A stretch of DNA of 64,000 bases, taken from NCBI GenBank assembly GCA_950097015.1, contig CATNEN010000001.1:27247001-27311000 (forward strand), read 5' to 3'. Positions 1 through 10,400 of this stretch are shown here, piece after piece. Under the pieces are notes generated by a model, which saw only the letters and a program-made list of their open reading frames with translations, had not been told where the DNA came from and searched no databases. The position numbers were made by a program, and so were the translations under genes. Source of the DNA: Macrostomum hystrix. Lineage: Eukaryota > Platyhelminthes > Macrostomidae. Position 1 is the stretch's first letter. Every line of letters begins with the position of its first letter.

Positions 1-43
1 CGGATGATGGCGTCATTGTCACCCTCTGAGTCACTCTTGAAAG
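1..43 (-). CDS. possible second TOB exon, cut by the window edge
   Basis: On the minus strand an AG at 45-44 is followed by sequence that keeps the frame of the upstream TOB exon (phase 1). It reads through the window edge as an acidic Ser/Asp/Glu stretch (AFKSDSEGDNDAII). An acidic stretch after the GEKG motif would be plausible for TOB. The polypyrimidine tract is poor and the piece is too short to judge, so this is a weak inference. Confidence 0.25.
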
Positions 44-275
44 CTTTGAAGTTTTTTGGATTGTTTGATTCTCATTTGAGATTCTTATCATTCGATTGGC
101 TTTGTCTTGCTAGTCATGTGTAGGAGGCGTGGGCTGGGGAAGGACCCGAAAGACTACCTTTTTTGGAAGGTTGACTTTTGTGACATTGCTAGAAAATTCT
201 TCGAATTGTTTACAACCTACTGGCATCATCAATAATTCAGTAGTATAGTTGGGACACTGCAGGAAAGGCGCTGAC

Positions 276-597
276 CTTTCTCGCCAACGCGGCAGGACAC
301 TTCTCCGGGATCGATCCACAGGGTGAGATTCTGCGGCAGGTGCTTCATCAACTCGGCCGGCTCCAGGCCTGTGTCTCGAGCGGCATCCAGCAGGATGGGG
401 TCTGACTGCTCGCCGGAGATCTTCAGGCAGCGAAAGGCGGTGCCCTTTAACGGCTGTTCGGGATACCAGTGGCCCTGGAACTTTGCCATCAGGTTGCAGT
501 CGAGCTGCTCGCCGAACAGGTTCACCCTGCGCCTGGGCATCCGGTTGTACAGGAAGGACAGGACGAAGTTCACCGCGATCGACACTTCGGCGCGCAT
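276..597 (-). CDS. Tob: TOB/BTG family antiproliferative protein, N-terminal exon (partial gene)
   Basis: The exon encodes about 107 residues from an ATG at 597. Its N-terminus has the family's hydrophobic helix with the FLYNRMPRRRVNLFGE motif. Box A lies at about residues 40-61 (FQGHWYPEQPLKGTAFRC) and box B at about 87-106 (LPQNLTLWIDPGEVSCRVGE). In known members this fold binds the CAF1/CNOT7 deadenylase and links it to mRNA decay and growth arrest in nucleus and cytoplasm. PRRRVN and the order of boxes fit TOB better than BTG1/2, by recollection of the families. The frame continues past GEKG into unrelated residues, so I place a donor at 276/275 (AAAG|GTCAGC). A possible acceptor (aacag) lies about 8 nt before the ATG, which would imply a 5' UTR intron. 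The rest of the gene is at or beyond the left edge. Confidence 0.9.
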
Positions 598-631
598 GAC
601 GTCTGGCTGTTTGAAATTAAAGTGAGGTTGA

Positions 632-895
632 AGGCTGATTGGTAGAATGTCGAGGCTGATTGGTAGAATGGCGATGTTGATTGGGAGAATGTCGATGTTG
701 ATTTGTAGAATGTCAAGTTGATTGGTAGAATGTCAGGTTGATTGGTAGAATGTCCGAGGTTGGTTGGGAGAATGTCGAGGCAATTTGGTAGAATGTCAAG
801 TCGATCGGAAGAATTTCAAGTTGATTGGTAGAATGTCAAGTCGATCGGTAGAATGTCCGAGGTTGGTTGGGAGAATGTCGATTGGTAGGATATCG
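632..895. repeat. degenerate minisatellite, about 22 bp unit
   Basis: Imperfect copies of a unit containing gattggtagaatgtcgagg, drifting in length and sequence, just upstream of the TOB start. About 11 copies. No coding content. Confidence 0.85.
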
Positions 896-1492
896 AGAGA
901 AAGCATTAACTATAGAAAGTGCTGAAGTAAATAGTTGGCGCAATAGATGTTTATTACGGGTTGAGGCTCCACCAGACACTTACCAGAGTTTCTTGAGTCC
1001 TTGTGCTTGTCTAGTAATGCTCGCAGTGTTTTCAAGAATCGGTATCGAGTTGTTGAAAATGAGTCTCTCCCATTATATATACACATAAAAATTTCATTTT
1101 GATGAGACCATTTCAGGATCAGGCCTCTCAGCCAATCAGAAATCGCCACTAGAGAAGGAGAGAGAGATGGGAGAGGAGAAGAGACGAAGAGACTGGTGAA
1201 ATTGAGTACAGCTATTTTTAGCACGTTTGAGTTGCCAAGGGCTCATTGCGTTTATTCATTCGGGTCGAATTCGTTCATTCATTCGTGCCGTCTGAAAAAA
1301 AGATTAGTCCCTTTCAGAGGGAAGGAGACGGAGTGGAAAGTGATGCTGAAAAGCCTGCATCCCGGATGAACGTGGGCGGTCGCGGCTTGGATTTCTGCCA
1401 AAACCAGAATTGAAAAACACGAGATTGCTCTGCAGTGTCAGTTATTAAATGCGTCACACTTACAATCAATGGCGCATAAATGTGGAGGCGGA
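896..1492. other. single-copy spacer, nothing recognised
   Basis: Mixed-composition sequence with only short ORFs that resemble no family I know. It presumably belongs to the upstream flank of the TOB gene. Confidence 0.5.
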
Positions 1493-2062
1493 GGAGAGAA
1501 GTAGAGTGACTGATTAAGAGAGAAGTAGAGTGACTGATTGAGAGAGAAGTAGAGTGACTGATTGAGAGAGAAGTAGAGTGACTGATTGAGAGAGAAGTAG
1601 AGTGACTGGTTGAGAGAGAAGTAGAGTGACTGATTGAGAGAGAAGTAGAGTGACTGGTTGAGAGAGAAGTAGAGTGACTGGTTGAGAGAGAAGTAGAGTG
1701 ACTGATTGAGAGAGAAGTAGAGTGACTGGTTGAGAGAGAAGTAGAGTGACTGGTTGAGAGAGAAGTAGAGTGACTGATTGAGAGAGAAGTAGAGTGACTG
1801 GTTGAGAGAGAAGTAGAGTGACTGGTTGAGAGAGAAGTAGAGTGACTGGTTGAGAGAGAAGTAGAGTGACTGGTTGAGAGAGAAGTAGAGTGACTGGTTG
1901 AGAGAGAAGTAGAGTGACTGATTGAGAGAGAAGTAGAGTGACTGGTTGAGAGAGAAGTAGAGTGACTGGTTGAGAGAGAAGTAGAGTGACTGGTTGAGAG
2001 AGAAGTAGAGTGACTGATAGTGAGAAAGTAGTAGAGTGACTGATAGAGAAAAGTAGAGTGAC
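1493..2062. repeat. minisatellite, 24 bp unit
   Basis: About 23 nearly identical copies built on gagagaagtagagtgactg followed by attga or gttga; the A/G choice is the main variant. The unit is purine-rich. The period is a multiple of three, so all minus frames are open for about 190-290 codons of low-complexity peptide, which is an artefact. Confidence 0.97.
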
Positions 2063-2984
2063 ATTGTGTGGAAATAGGAGAGAAGTATTTCTCACAGATA
2101 GAGACAGAGGCTACAGGAGCAGAAGACTTATTCATCATTAGCCCAAGCCGGTCTCTCCATCTCCCTAACAGCAAAGTGCTCCAGTTTTTTCAACTCTCCC
2201 ATTTTCTCCCACGGAACAGGAAGAATGGCTTCTATTGAGAAAAGAAAACAGTTTTCCACATCGTCTGCGGCTGATGGAGAGTTGAGTTGGGAGCCGAGGA
2301 TGAGTGGCTGCCGAAGTCCCTTAAAGTGCGCAGAGACTCGCCCATCTGCCCGAAGGCCAAATCAATATTTGGGGGGGACAGCTGCAACGGCCAGATAGCA
2401 CAGCTGCTCTAAAAATATATCCTCCACCAACAGCTCAGCGTCTTCACTTTCCTGTCCCACTCCTCCCAACATCTCGTCCCTCATTTTTTATCCCCAAAAG
2501 CCTTGCCCTCGACTCGCAGCACCCGTAGCCCGACGCCCACGCGGTCTGAGGGAGCAACTGCCCAGACTTCCTCTTGTGCCCCGCTCCCCTCCCTTCATCG
2601 GTCTATTTTTATCCCGAGGCTAAATTTAGACAGCGGCTATTCTGAGCGAGTCTCAGAGAGAGAGAGAGAGAGAGAGAGAGCACTTTTGAGTGCGACTCAC
2701 GGCCGTAGCAGCTCAATCCTCTCCAGCTAAAAATAGATGCACCCAAAAATAGAAGGCCTAGTCTATTTAATCAATTCAACCAACATTGTTTGGTTTGCGT
2801 TGGTTGCTGGCGCGACCGTACAAAACAATGCCCCTTGGTACTGCACCCGGACTTGTCAATGCCAGGAACCGTGTGCTCTCAATTATTTAATAATCTGCAT
2901 TGATTCTTAGAATAGCTTATAAAAAATATCCGGTAGATGAAGTAGAACTAAAGTCATACCGCAGGTAAAGCCTGACACTAGTTA
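2063..2984. other. single-copy region with MEF2-like A/T motifs and a (GA)n run
   Basis: No ORF here resembles a protein family. The stretch holds a run of GA dinucleotides at about 2656-2681 and several [14 protein letters not shown] sites between 2409 and 2754. It lies between divergently transcribed TOB (minus) and the decarboxylase (plus), so it is a candidate regulatory region. Confidence 0.45.
2727..2736. promoter_or_regulatory. MEF2-consensus site within a small cluster
   Basis: CTAAAAATAG matches the MEF2 consensus YTAWWWWTAR at every position. One-mismatch sites lie at 2409-2418 and 2603-2612, and a related CCAAAAATAG at about 2743-2752. A second perfect site is at 3557-3566. Binding is inferred from sequence only. 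Confidence 0.35.
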
Positions 2985-3263
2985 TGAGTCATCTGTGATA
3001 CCTGTGATTACCTGAGTCATCTGTGATGCCTGTGATTACCTGGGTCATCTGTGATACCTGTGATTACCTGAGTAATATGTGATACCTGTGATTACCAGAG
3101 TCATCTGTGATGCCTGTGATTACCAGAGTCATCTGTGATGCCTGTGATTACCTGAGTCATCTGTGATACCAGTTATTAGCTGAGTCATCTGTGATACCTG
3201 TGATTACCTGGGTCATCTGTGATACCAGTTATTACCTGAGTCATCTGTGATGCCTGTGATTAC
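2985..3263. repeat. minisatellite, 28 bp unit
   Basis: About ten copies of a unit containing gagtcatctgtgatacctg, with cc/gc and acct/cagt variants. No coding content. Confidence 0.92.
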
Positions 3264-4290
3264 GTTAGGTAATATCTCGTTACAAACAGAATTAAATCTC
3301 AGTTTGAAAATCTGTCATTTACCCGTGGTGGCAAAGCCAGAACCAGAAGATGCGCAGAAATTTAGTTTTCTTCAGCAAATTATTGATTACAAAAGTCATG
3401 TTATCGATGTTTTAGAAATTATCATTTTGTTTTAACCAGGTTGTCAAACAATTCATTGTCTGACTTTGCTATTTACCTCGCCCTAGAACTGACTAGCGTC
3501 ATTTTTCTAGCGAATCCTTAGAAGCAAATGGCTTTTAAAAGACAACCAATTGGAATCTAAAAATAGATGGACCAATTTGCACCCTGTATCCATGCAGTCA
3601 CGAAATCAAATCGGGACGAAATCGATTTGGAGTCTTCTCGGCTGATTAAAAATGCTCGGGGCGGCTCTGAAAGTGCATATTTCCCATTTTATCTTCATTC
3701 GTGTGTTTCGCTCTCTTTCGACTCGATGCTCGAAATTCTTAGACACACATTTTAGCGAAATACGTGCCACATGCAAACTACACTACTTAAAGGCGGTTGT
3801 CAGTAGCAATGTAAGGTTTCCGCCCATGCTCCAGACGGTGATGAAGGGGATGAAGGAAAAAGAAAACTGTTAATATTTGAAATACTCCCGTAGTCAACTG
3901 TTAAACTACTCATAAGTAGGCCAGTTTGGAGTTTTGCAAACTAAATTTGCTCCAGAAGCATTGCGTGCCACTCTAAAAAGTAGAGCAGTTATTCAAAATG
4001 ATATATCGATTGCGTGAAAATTTGTGAGGTCAAACGCCAAGCTGCTCTAAGGAGATCTCTTTCACCACCAGTGCTTGCCGGCATCCTGCTGCCAGTAGTC
4101 CTGGCGCTGAAAGCCAAACACGATACCGGATGCCCAGTAGAGCTCCTTACTTCCTCCGTGAGCATTGTGCGCTTGAGACTTGGTTGAGCAGGCCCACCAC
4201 TCACTCAACTTCTTCTGTCCTCTGCGACTTGGCAGTATTGGTTCGGGCTCTAGGATGCCGGATAACCGGATGGCAAGGCCAGTGTTTGTG
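3264..4290. other. single-copy upstream flank of the decarboxylase gene
   Basis: Only short ORFs without family resemblance. It contains a perfect MEF2-type site at 3557-3566 and ends at the TATA box of the decarboxylase gene. Confidence 0.5.
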
Positions 4291-4296
4291 CGCGAT

Positions 4297-4304
4297 TATA
4301 TAAG
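4297..4304 (+). promoter_or_regulatory. TATA box of the decarboxylase gene
   Basis: TATATAAG is followed about 30 bp downstream by a purine-rich leader that ends in a good splice donor. This is the expected layout for a TATA promoter with a start near 4325-4330. Confidence 0.65.
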
Positions 4305-4326
4305 GAGCCCAGGAAGCTTTGAGAGG

Positions 4327-4390
4327 AAAAATTCACAAGCTGCAAAGAGCAGGGTCTGAAGAAAGTGCTCCGATCCGACAGAAAACCAAG
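4327..4390 (+). other. non-coding first exon (5' UTR) of the decarboxylase gene
   Basis: The start is estimated from the TATA box. The 3' end is a strong donor, ACCAAG|gtgagc at 4390/4391. The matching acceptor is ttctag at 7471-7480, ten bases upstream of the start codon, with an actaat branch-point-like motif before it. The exon has no ATG in a useful frame. Confidence 0.6.
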
Positions 4391-4466
4391 GTGAGCCTGA
4401 AGCTTGCCGGCTCTGTTATCTACAATTTACAGTTCCTGAAGTTTAAAAGCCATGAAGCTTAAAAGT

Positions 4467-5325
4467 CCTAGAGTCCTGAAGTCCTAGAGTCCTGAAGTCC
4501 TAGAGTCCTGAAGTCCTAGAGTCCTGAAGTCCTAGAGTCCTGAAGTCCTAGAGTCCTGAAGTCCTAGAGTCCTGAAGTCCTATAGTCCTGAAGTCCTCGA
4601 ATCCTGAAGTCCTAGAGTCCTGAAGTCTTGAAGTTCTATAGTCCTGAAGTCCTAGAGTCCTGAAGTCCTAGAGTCCTGAAGTCCTAGAGTCCTGAAGTCC
4701 TAGAGTCCTGAAGTCTTGAAGTTCTATAGTCCTGAAGTCCTCGAATCCTGAAGTCCTCGAATCTTGAAGTCCACGAATCCTGAAGTCCTCGGATGATGAA
4801 GTCCTCGGATGATGAAGTCCTCGAATCTTGAAGTCCACGAATCCTGAAGTATTCGAATCCTGAAGTCCTCGAATCCTGAAGTCCTCGAATCCTGAAGTCC
4901 TCGAATCCTGAAGTCCTCGAATCTTGAAGTCCTCGAATCCTGAAGTCCTCGAATCCTGAAGTCCTCGAATCCTGAAGTCCTCGAATCTTGAAGTCCTCGG
5001 ATCCTGAAGTCCTCGGATCCTGAAGTCCTCGAATCCTGAAGTCCTCGAATCCTGAAGTCCTCGAATCCTGAAGTCCTCGAATCTTGAAGTCCTCGGATCC
5101 TGAAGTCCTCGGATCCTGAAGTCCTAGAGTCCTGAAGTCCTAGAGTCCTGAAGTCCTAGAGTCCTGAAGTCTTGAAGTTCTATAGTCCTGAAGTCCTCGA
5201 ATCCTGAAGTCCTCGAATCCTGAAGTCCTAGAGTCCTGAAGTCTTGAAGTTCTATAGTCCTGAAGTCCTCGAATCCTGAAGTCCTCGGATCCTGAAGTCC
5301 TCGAATCCTGAAGTCCTCGAGTCCC
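4467..5325. repeat. minisatellite, 16 bp unit (two 8 bp halves), in the 5' UTR intron
   Basis: The unit gtcctagagtcctgaa repeats more than 50 times with tcgaatcc, tcggatcc and tatagtcc variants. Blocks of the same variants recur, which shows segmental duplication inside the array. Confidence 0.96.
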
Positions 5326-5994
5326 AGAGTACCCTAGAGTACCTGTGTCAAGGTGTTTTCATCGATTTTTGCAACTCCATTAACAAACTCTCAGAAGTGG
5401 AATTTGACAACACAAGTTGGGCTCTGCAGTGATTGTATCCAAATCTGACATTTTTGCATTAATTCAGTAAAGTCAGGCCCTGGCACCCCATCTGACACTT
5501 CAGATCAATCTAACAGCGCAGTTTGGTAAAGTACTCTAATAAATCTCAGAGACAGAACTTTTATCCAACATTTGGTTCAGTTCTGATTCATTGCTGACCT
5601 CGCGACTGAATCCAACCCTCCGCCACCCCAGTTCAGAATGATGACAGGCGGACAACGCACAATGTCCCACACCCCGGGGCCCTGAAAGAGAAAGATTAGA
5701 TATGAAAGCACACCCAGCCGGTTCGCATGGTCTACCCAGACACTCGCTCATTGGACACTGGCACACATTCGACTAGAATTTAATCGACTAGAACTGAATG
5801 CAAAATTCAAGCTTAGATACAACCTACTGACATTTGGGCATTTGGCACACACCGAGTTTCGCAGAAAGCAATTTGAATACTAGTTTCATTTGGACATTCT
5901 GCCAGAATTTAGTCTGGTTAGTGACAATATTTTACTATCATTGTTCTGTTACCTCCTTAGCTTCTGGAACTAACATCTATTCCCCCACCTCCAT
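5326..5994. other. single-copy intron sequence between two arrays
   Basis: Lies within the 5' UTR intron of the decarboxylase gene. No recognisable coding or RNA gene. Confidence 0.5.
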
Positions 5995-7445
5995 CCATTC
6001 CCAACTCATCTTATCCATTCCCACACCATCTCTATCCATTCCCACACCATCTCTATCCATTCCCAACTCATCTTATCCATTCCCACACCATCTCTATCCA
6101 TTCCCACACCATCTCTATCCATTCCCACACCATCTCTATCCATTCCCACACCATCTCTATCCATTCCCACACCATCTCTATCCATTCCCACACCATCTCT
6201 ATCCATTCCCACACCATCTCTATCCATTCCCACACCATCTCTATCCATTCCCACACCATCTCTATCCTTTCCCATCTCATCTCTATCCATTCCCACACCA
6301 TCTCTATCCTTTCCCATCTCATCTCTATCCATTCCCACCTCATCTCTATCCATTCCCACACCATCTCTATCCATTCCCACACCATCTCTATCCTTTCCCA
6401 TCTCATCTCTATCCATTCCCACCTCATCTCTATCCATTCCCACACCATCTCTATCCATTCCCACACCATCTCTATCCATTCCCACACCATCTCTATCCAT
6501 TCCCACTTCATCTCTATCCATTCCCACACCATCTCTATCCTTTGCCATCTCATCTCTATCCATTCCCACCTCATCTCTATCCATTCCCACACCATCTCTA
6601 TCCTTTCCCACTTCATCTCTATCCATTCCCACACCATCTCTATCCTTTGCCATCTCATATCTATCCATTCCCACCTCATCTCTATCCATTCCCACACCAT
6701 CTCTATCCTTTCCCATCTCATCTCTATCCATTCCCACCTCATCTCTATCCATTCCCACACCATCTCTATCCTTTCCCACCTCATCTCTATCCATTCCCGC
6801 CTCATCTCTTTCCATTCCCACCTCATCTCTATCCTTTCCCACTTCATCTCTATCCATTCCCACACCATCTCTATCCTTTGCCATCTCATCTCTATCCATT
6901 CCCACACCATCTCTATCCTTTCCCACTTCATCTCTATCCATTCCCACCTCATCTCTATCCATTCCCACATCATCTCTATCCTTTCCCACTTCATCTGTAT
7001 CCATTCCCACCTCATCTCTATCCTTTCCCATCTCATCTCTATCCATTCCCACCTCATCTCTATCCATTCCCACACCATCTCTATCCTTTCCCACCTCATC
7101 TCTATCCATTCCCGCCTCATCTCTTTCCATTCCCACCTCATCTCTATCCTTTCCCACTTCATCTCTATCCATTCCCACACCATCTCTATCCTTTGCCATC
7201 TCATCTCTATCCATTCCCACCTCATCTCTATCCTTTCCCACCTCATCTCTATCCATTCCCGCCTCATCTCCTTCCATTCCCACCTCATCTCTCTCCTCTT
7301 CCACTTCATCTCTATCCATTCCCGCCTCATCTCTTTCCATTCCCACCTCATCTGCATCTATTCCCACCCCATATCGATTCATTCCTACCTCATCTCAATC
7401 CACTCCCACCCAATCTCTATCCATTCCAACCCCATCTCCCTCATC
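5995..7445. repeat. minisatellite, 21 bp unit, in the 5' UTR intron
   Basis: About 69 copies of a pyrimidine-rich unit containing ccattcccacaccatctct. Variants (cacc to cctc, cttc, tctc; cca to ctt) recur in blocks. The array ends about 25 bp before the 3' splice site. Because 21 is a multiple of three, several frames on both strands stay open for over 400 codons; these are not genes. Confidence 0.97.
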
Positions 7446-7490
7446 TCTATCTAATAACTTAACTAATATCTCAATTCTAGGAATCCCACA

Positions 7491-10400
7491 ATGGACGGCG
7501 AGGAATTCCGCCTGCGCGGTCGCCAGATGGTGGACCTGATTGTCGACTACGTCAACAGTTTCCGCGAGCGGTCCGTGGTGCCGTCGGTGCAGCCCGGCTA
7601 CCTGAGGCCGCTCATACCGGCCGAGGCGCCTCAGGAGGGCGAAAGCTTCGACAAAATCCTGGCCGACATTGAGCCGGTGGTGCTGGCCGGAGTGAGTGCC
7701 GGGCTGCTGCATACCCTGACTACTTCTCAGCCTACTTCTCAGCCTACTTCTCAGCCTACTTCTCTGTCTACTTCTCAGCCTACTTCTCTGTCTAATTCTC
7801 AGCCTACTTCTCTGTCTAATTCTCAGCCTACTTCTCTGTCTACTTCTCAGCCTGCTTCTCTGTCTAATTCTCTGTCTACTTCTCTGTCTACTTCTCTGTC
7901 TACTTCTCTGTCTACTTCTCTGTCTACTTCTCTGTCTACTTCTCTGTCTAATTCTCTGTCTACTTCTCTGTCTACTTCTCTGTCTACTTTTCTCTATTTC
8001 TATCTCTCTCTAAGTTCGAATCCCAACTGAGTACATTCACAACTGTGTCTACTAACATTATTCAATTTTTCTATTCTTCAACAGCCGTTCCGGTAACTTC
8101 TGCGGTAAAAAAATTTCAGGTGACGAATTGGCACCACCCGAACTTCCACGCCTACTACCCCACCGCCAGCTCCTACCCGGCACTGCTGGGCGACATGCTC
8201 AGCGACGCGATCGCCTGCATCGGATTCTCCTGGGTGAGGGCCGTGAGACTGGGGGAGAGTGAGATTGAGGTGGAGTGAGATTGGGATGGAGTGAGATTGA
8301 GGTGAAGTGGCTTCAAGGTAACTCAGTATACAAGCTGGCTACATGCAAGTCACGAAGCTCACCAATCACCTGTTCCGATTCGCAAATTCTCAGATCGCGA
8401 GTCCCGCCTGCACGGAGCTGGAAACCGCCATGATGGACTGGCTGGCCAAGGCTCTAGCCCTGCCGGAGCACTTTCTATTCAGCGCCGGCAGCCCCGGCGG
8501 CGGCGTCATCCAGGGCACCGCCAGCGAGGCCTCCCTGATGGTCTTCCTGGCGGCTCGCAATGACGCTATCGCCAAACTGCAGGCCGCAGAGCCGCAGGCG
8601 GAGCCGTGCGAACTGTTAGGCAGACTGGTGGCATACACCTCGGAGGAGGTAGGCCAGCGCCCCCACTTCCTTACCCCATGTCACCCACCCCTCCTCCTCA
8701 GCGTCTGTCCTTGACTTCTAGGGCCCTCACTTCCTTACCCCATGTCACCCACCCCTCCTCCTCAGCGTCTGTCCTTGACGTCTAGGGCCCTCACTTCCTT
8801 ACCCCATGTCACCCACCCCTCCTCCTCAGCGTCTGTCCTTGACGTCTAGGGCCCTCACTTCCTTACCCCATGTCACCCAATCCTCCTCCTCAGCGTCTGT
8901 CCTTGACGTCTAGGGCCCTCACTTACTTACCCCATGTCACCCAATCCTCCTCCTCAGCGTCTGTCCTTGACGTCTAGGGCCCTCACTTCCTTACCCCATG
9001 TCACCCAATCCTCCTCCTCAGCGTCTGTCCTTGACGTCTAGGGCCCTCACTTCCTTACGCCATGTCACTCACCCCTCCTCCTCAGCGTCTGTCCTTGACT
9101 TCTAGAGCCTTCACTCTCTCCCAATTTCATCGCACCCACCTCGCAGGCCCACAGCTCTGTGGAGCGCGCCGCCAAGCTGGCATTCGTGCGCATCAGGTCG
9201 CTCAAGACGGACGAAAAGCACTCGCTTCGGGGCAGCACCCTGGATGAGGCCATCACAGAGGACAAGGCCAAGGGTCTGGTGCCCATTCTGGTTGGTTATG
9301 AATTGAAAAATTGAAAAATAGAGAAATTAAACCGGTAATTTTCCCGTCAGTTTTTCTCACTTTCAGTGCATCGCCACCCTTGGCACCACGAGCTCCTGCG
9401 CATTCGACAATGTGAGAGATCTCGGACAAGTCTGTAAGTTGCGTTGCTGCTACAATACAATCTGTGTGTAATTGTGCTATGTCCTTCAGGACAATGGCTG
9501 TAGATGAGGAGGTGGTTGTAGCCTTGTGGTTAGAGCATCGGACTCACAACAGGAAGGTCAGGGGTTCGATTCCTAACTCCACTGGAACAGTTTGTGTACT
9601 TTAGCAAGACACTTAACTCTGCATTGCTTCAGTTCACCCAGATGATAAATGGGCACCAGCATTAGCTGGGGTAATTGAGGGTAGGTGTGGCGTCCCCCAG
9701 TCCATGGACTGAACAGCCATAAGCTGCCTTCAGATGCGCCGCGCAATAGCTGCGGGTGTGCTGCCGGCTGCACATCTGGCCTGATTGGGGCAGGTGTAAT
9801 CAATTATTTAATTATCATTCAAGGCAATGAAATTTCTTTTCAAGGCCGGCGTCAAGGTCTCTGGTGTCACGTGGACGCTGCCTACGCTGGCTCGGCCCTT
9901 CTCTGTCCGGAGCTGAGGCACATTGCCGATGGACTTGAGGCGAGTCGTCAGCCATTTCTGGAAACTAAATCTCTGCTCGTTATAGCTCACAGGCCCCAAC
10001 ACCAACACTTTCAGCTGGCTGATTCGTTCAACTTCAACCCGCACAAGTGGATGCTCATCACCTTCGACTGCTCGGCCCTGTGGGTCCGCGACTCCACCAA
10101 GCTGGTGGAGATTTTCACCGCCGATCCGGTCTACCTGAAGCACGAGTTCACTGGCCAGCCGGACTACAGGGTGAGGGTACACGATCGAAAAAATAAATAT
10201 AATATAATAAAATTAGTAATAATAATTGCAGGAGGGCTGCAGGCAATGCCACATCATTTGGTGACACTCGACCATGAATGACAATAAAAAACAGATAAAT
10301 AACATAGTGAAAAGTTTATAGTTTATTGCTGTTATCAGTTGTGATTGAACCAGTGCAGTAATAAACTTCTTCCATTGGCGGCCATTAGTCAGCTGATGAG

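Noticed and set aside
5834..7462. 542-codon plus-strand ORF and 430-460-codon minus-strand ORFs
   Set aside because: Products of a 21 bp repeat read in frame; low-complexity peptide and no gene signals.
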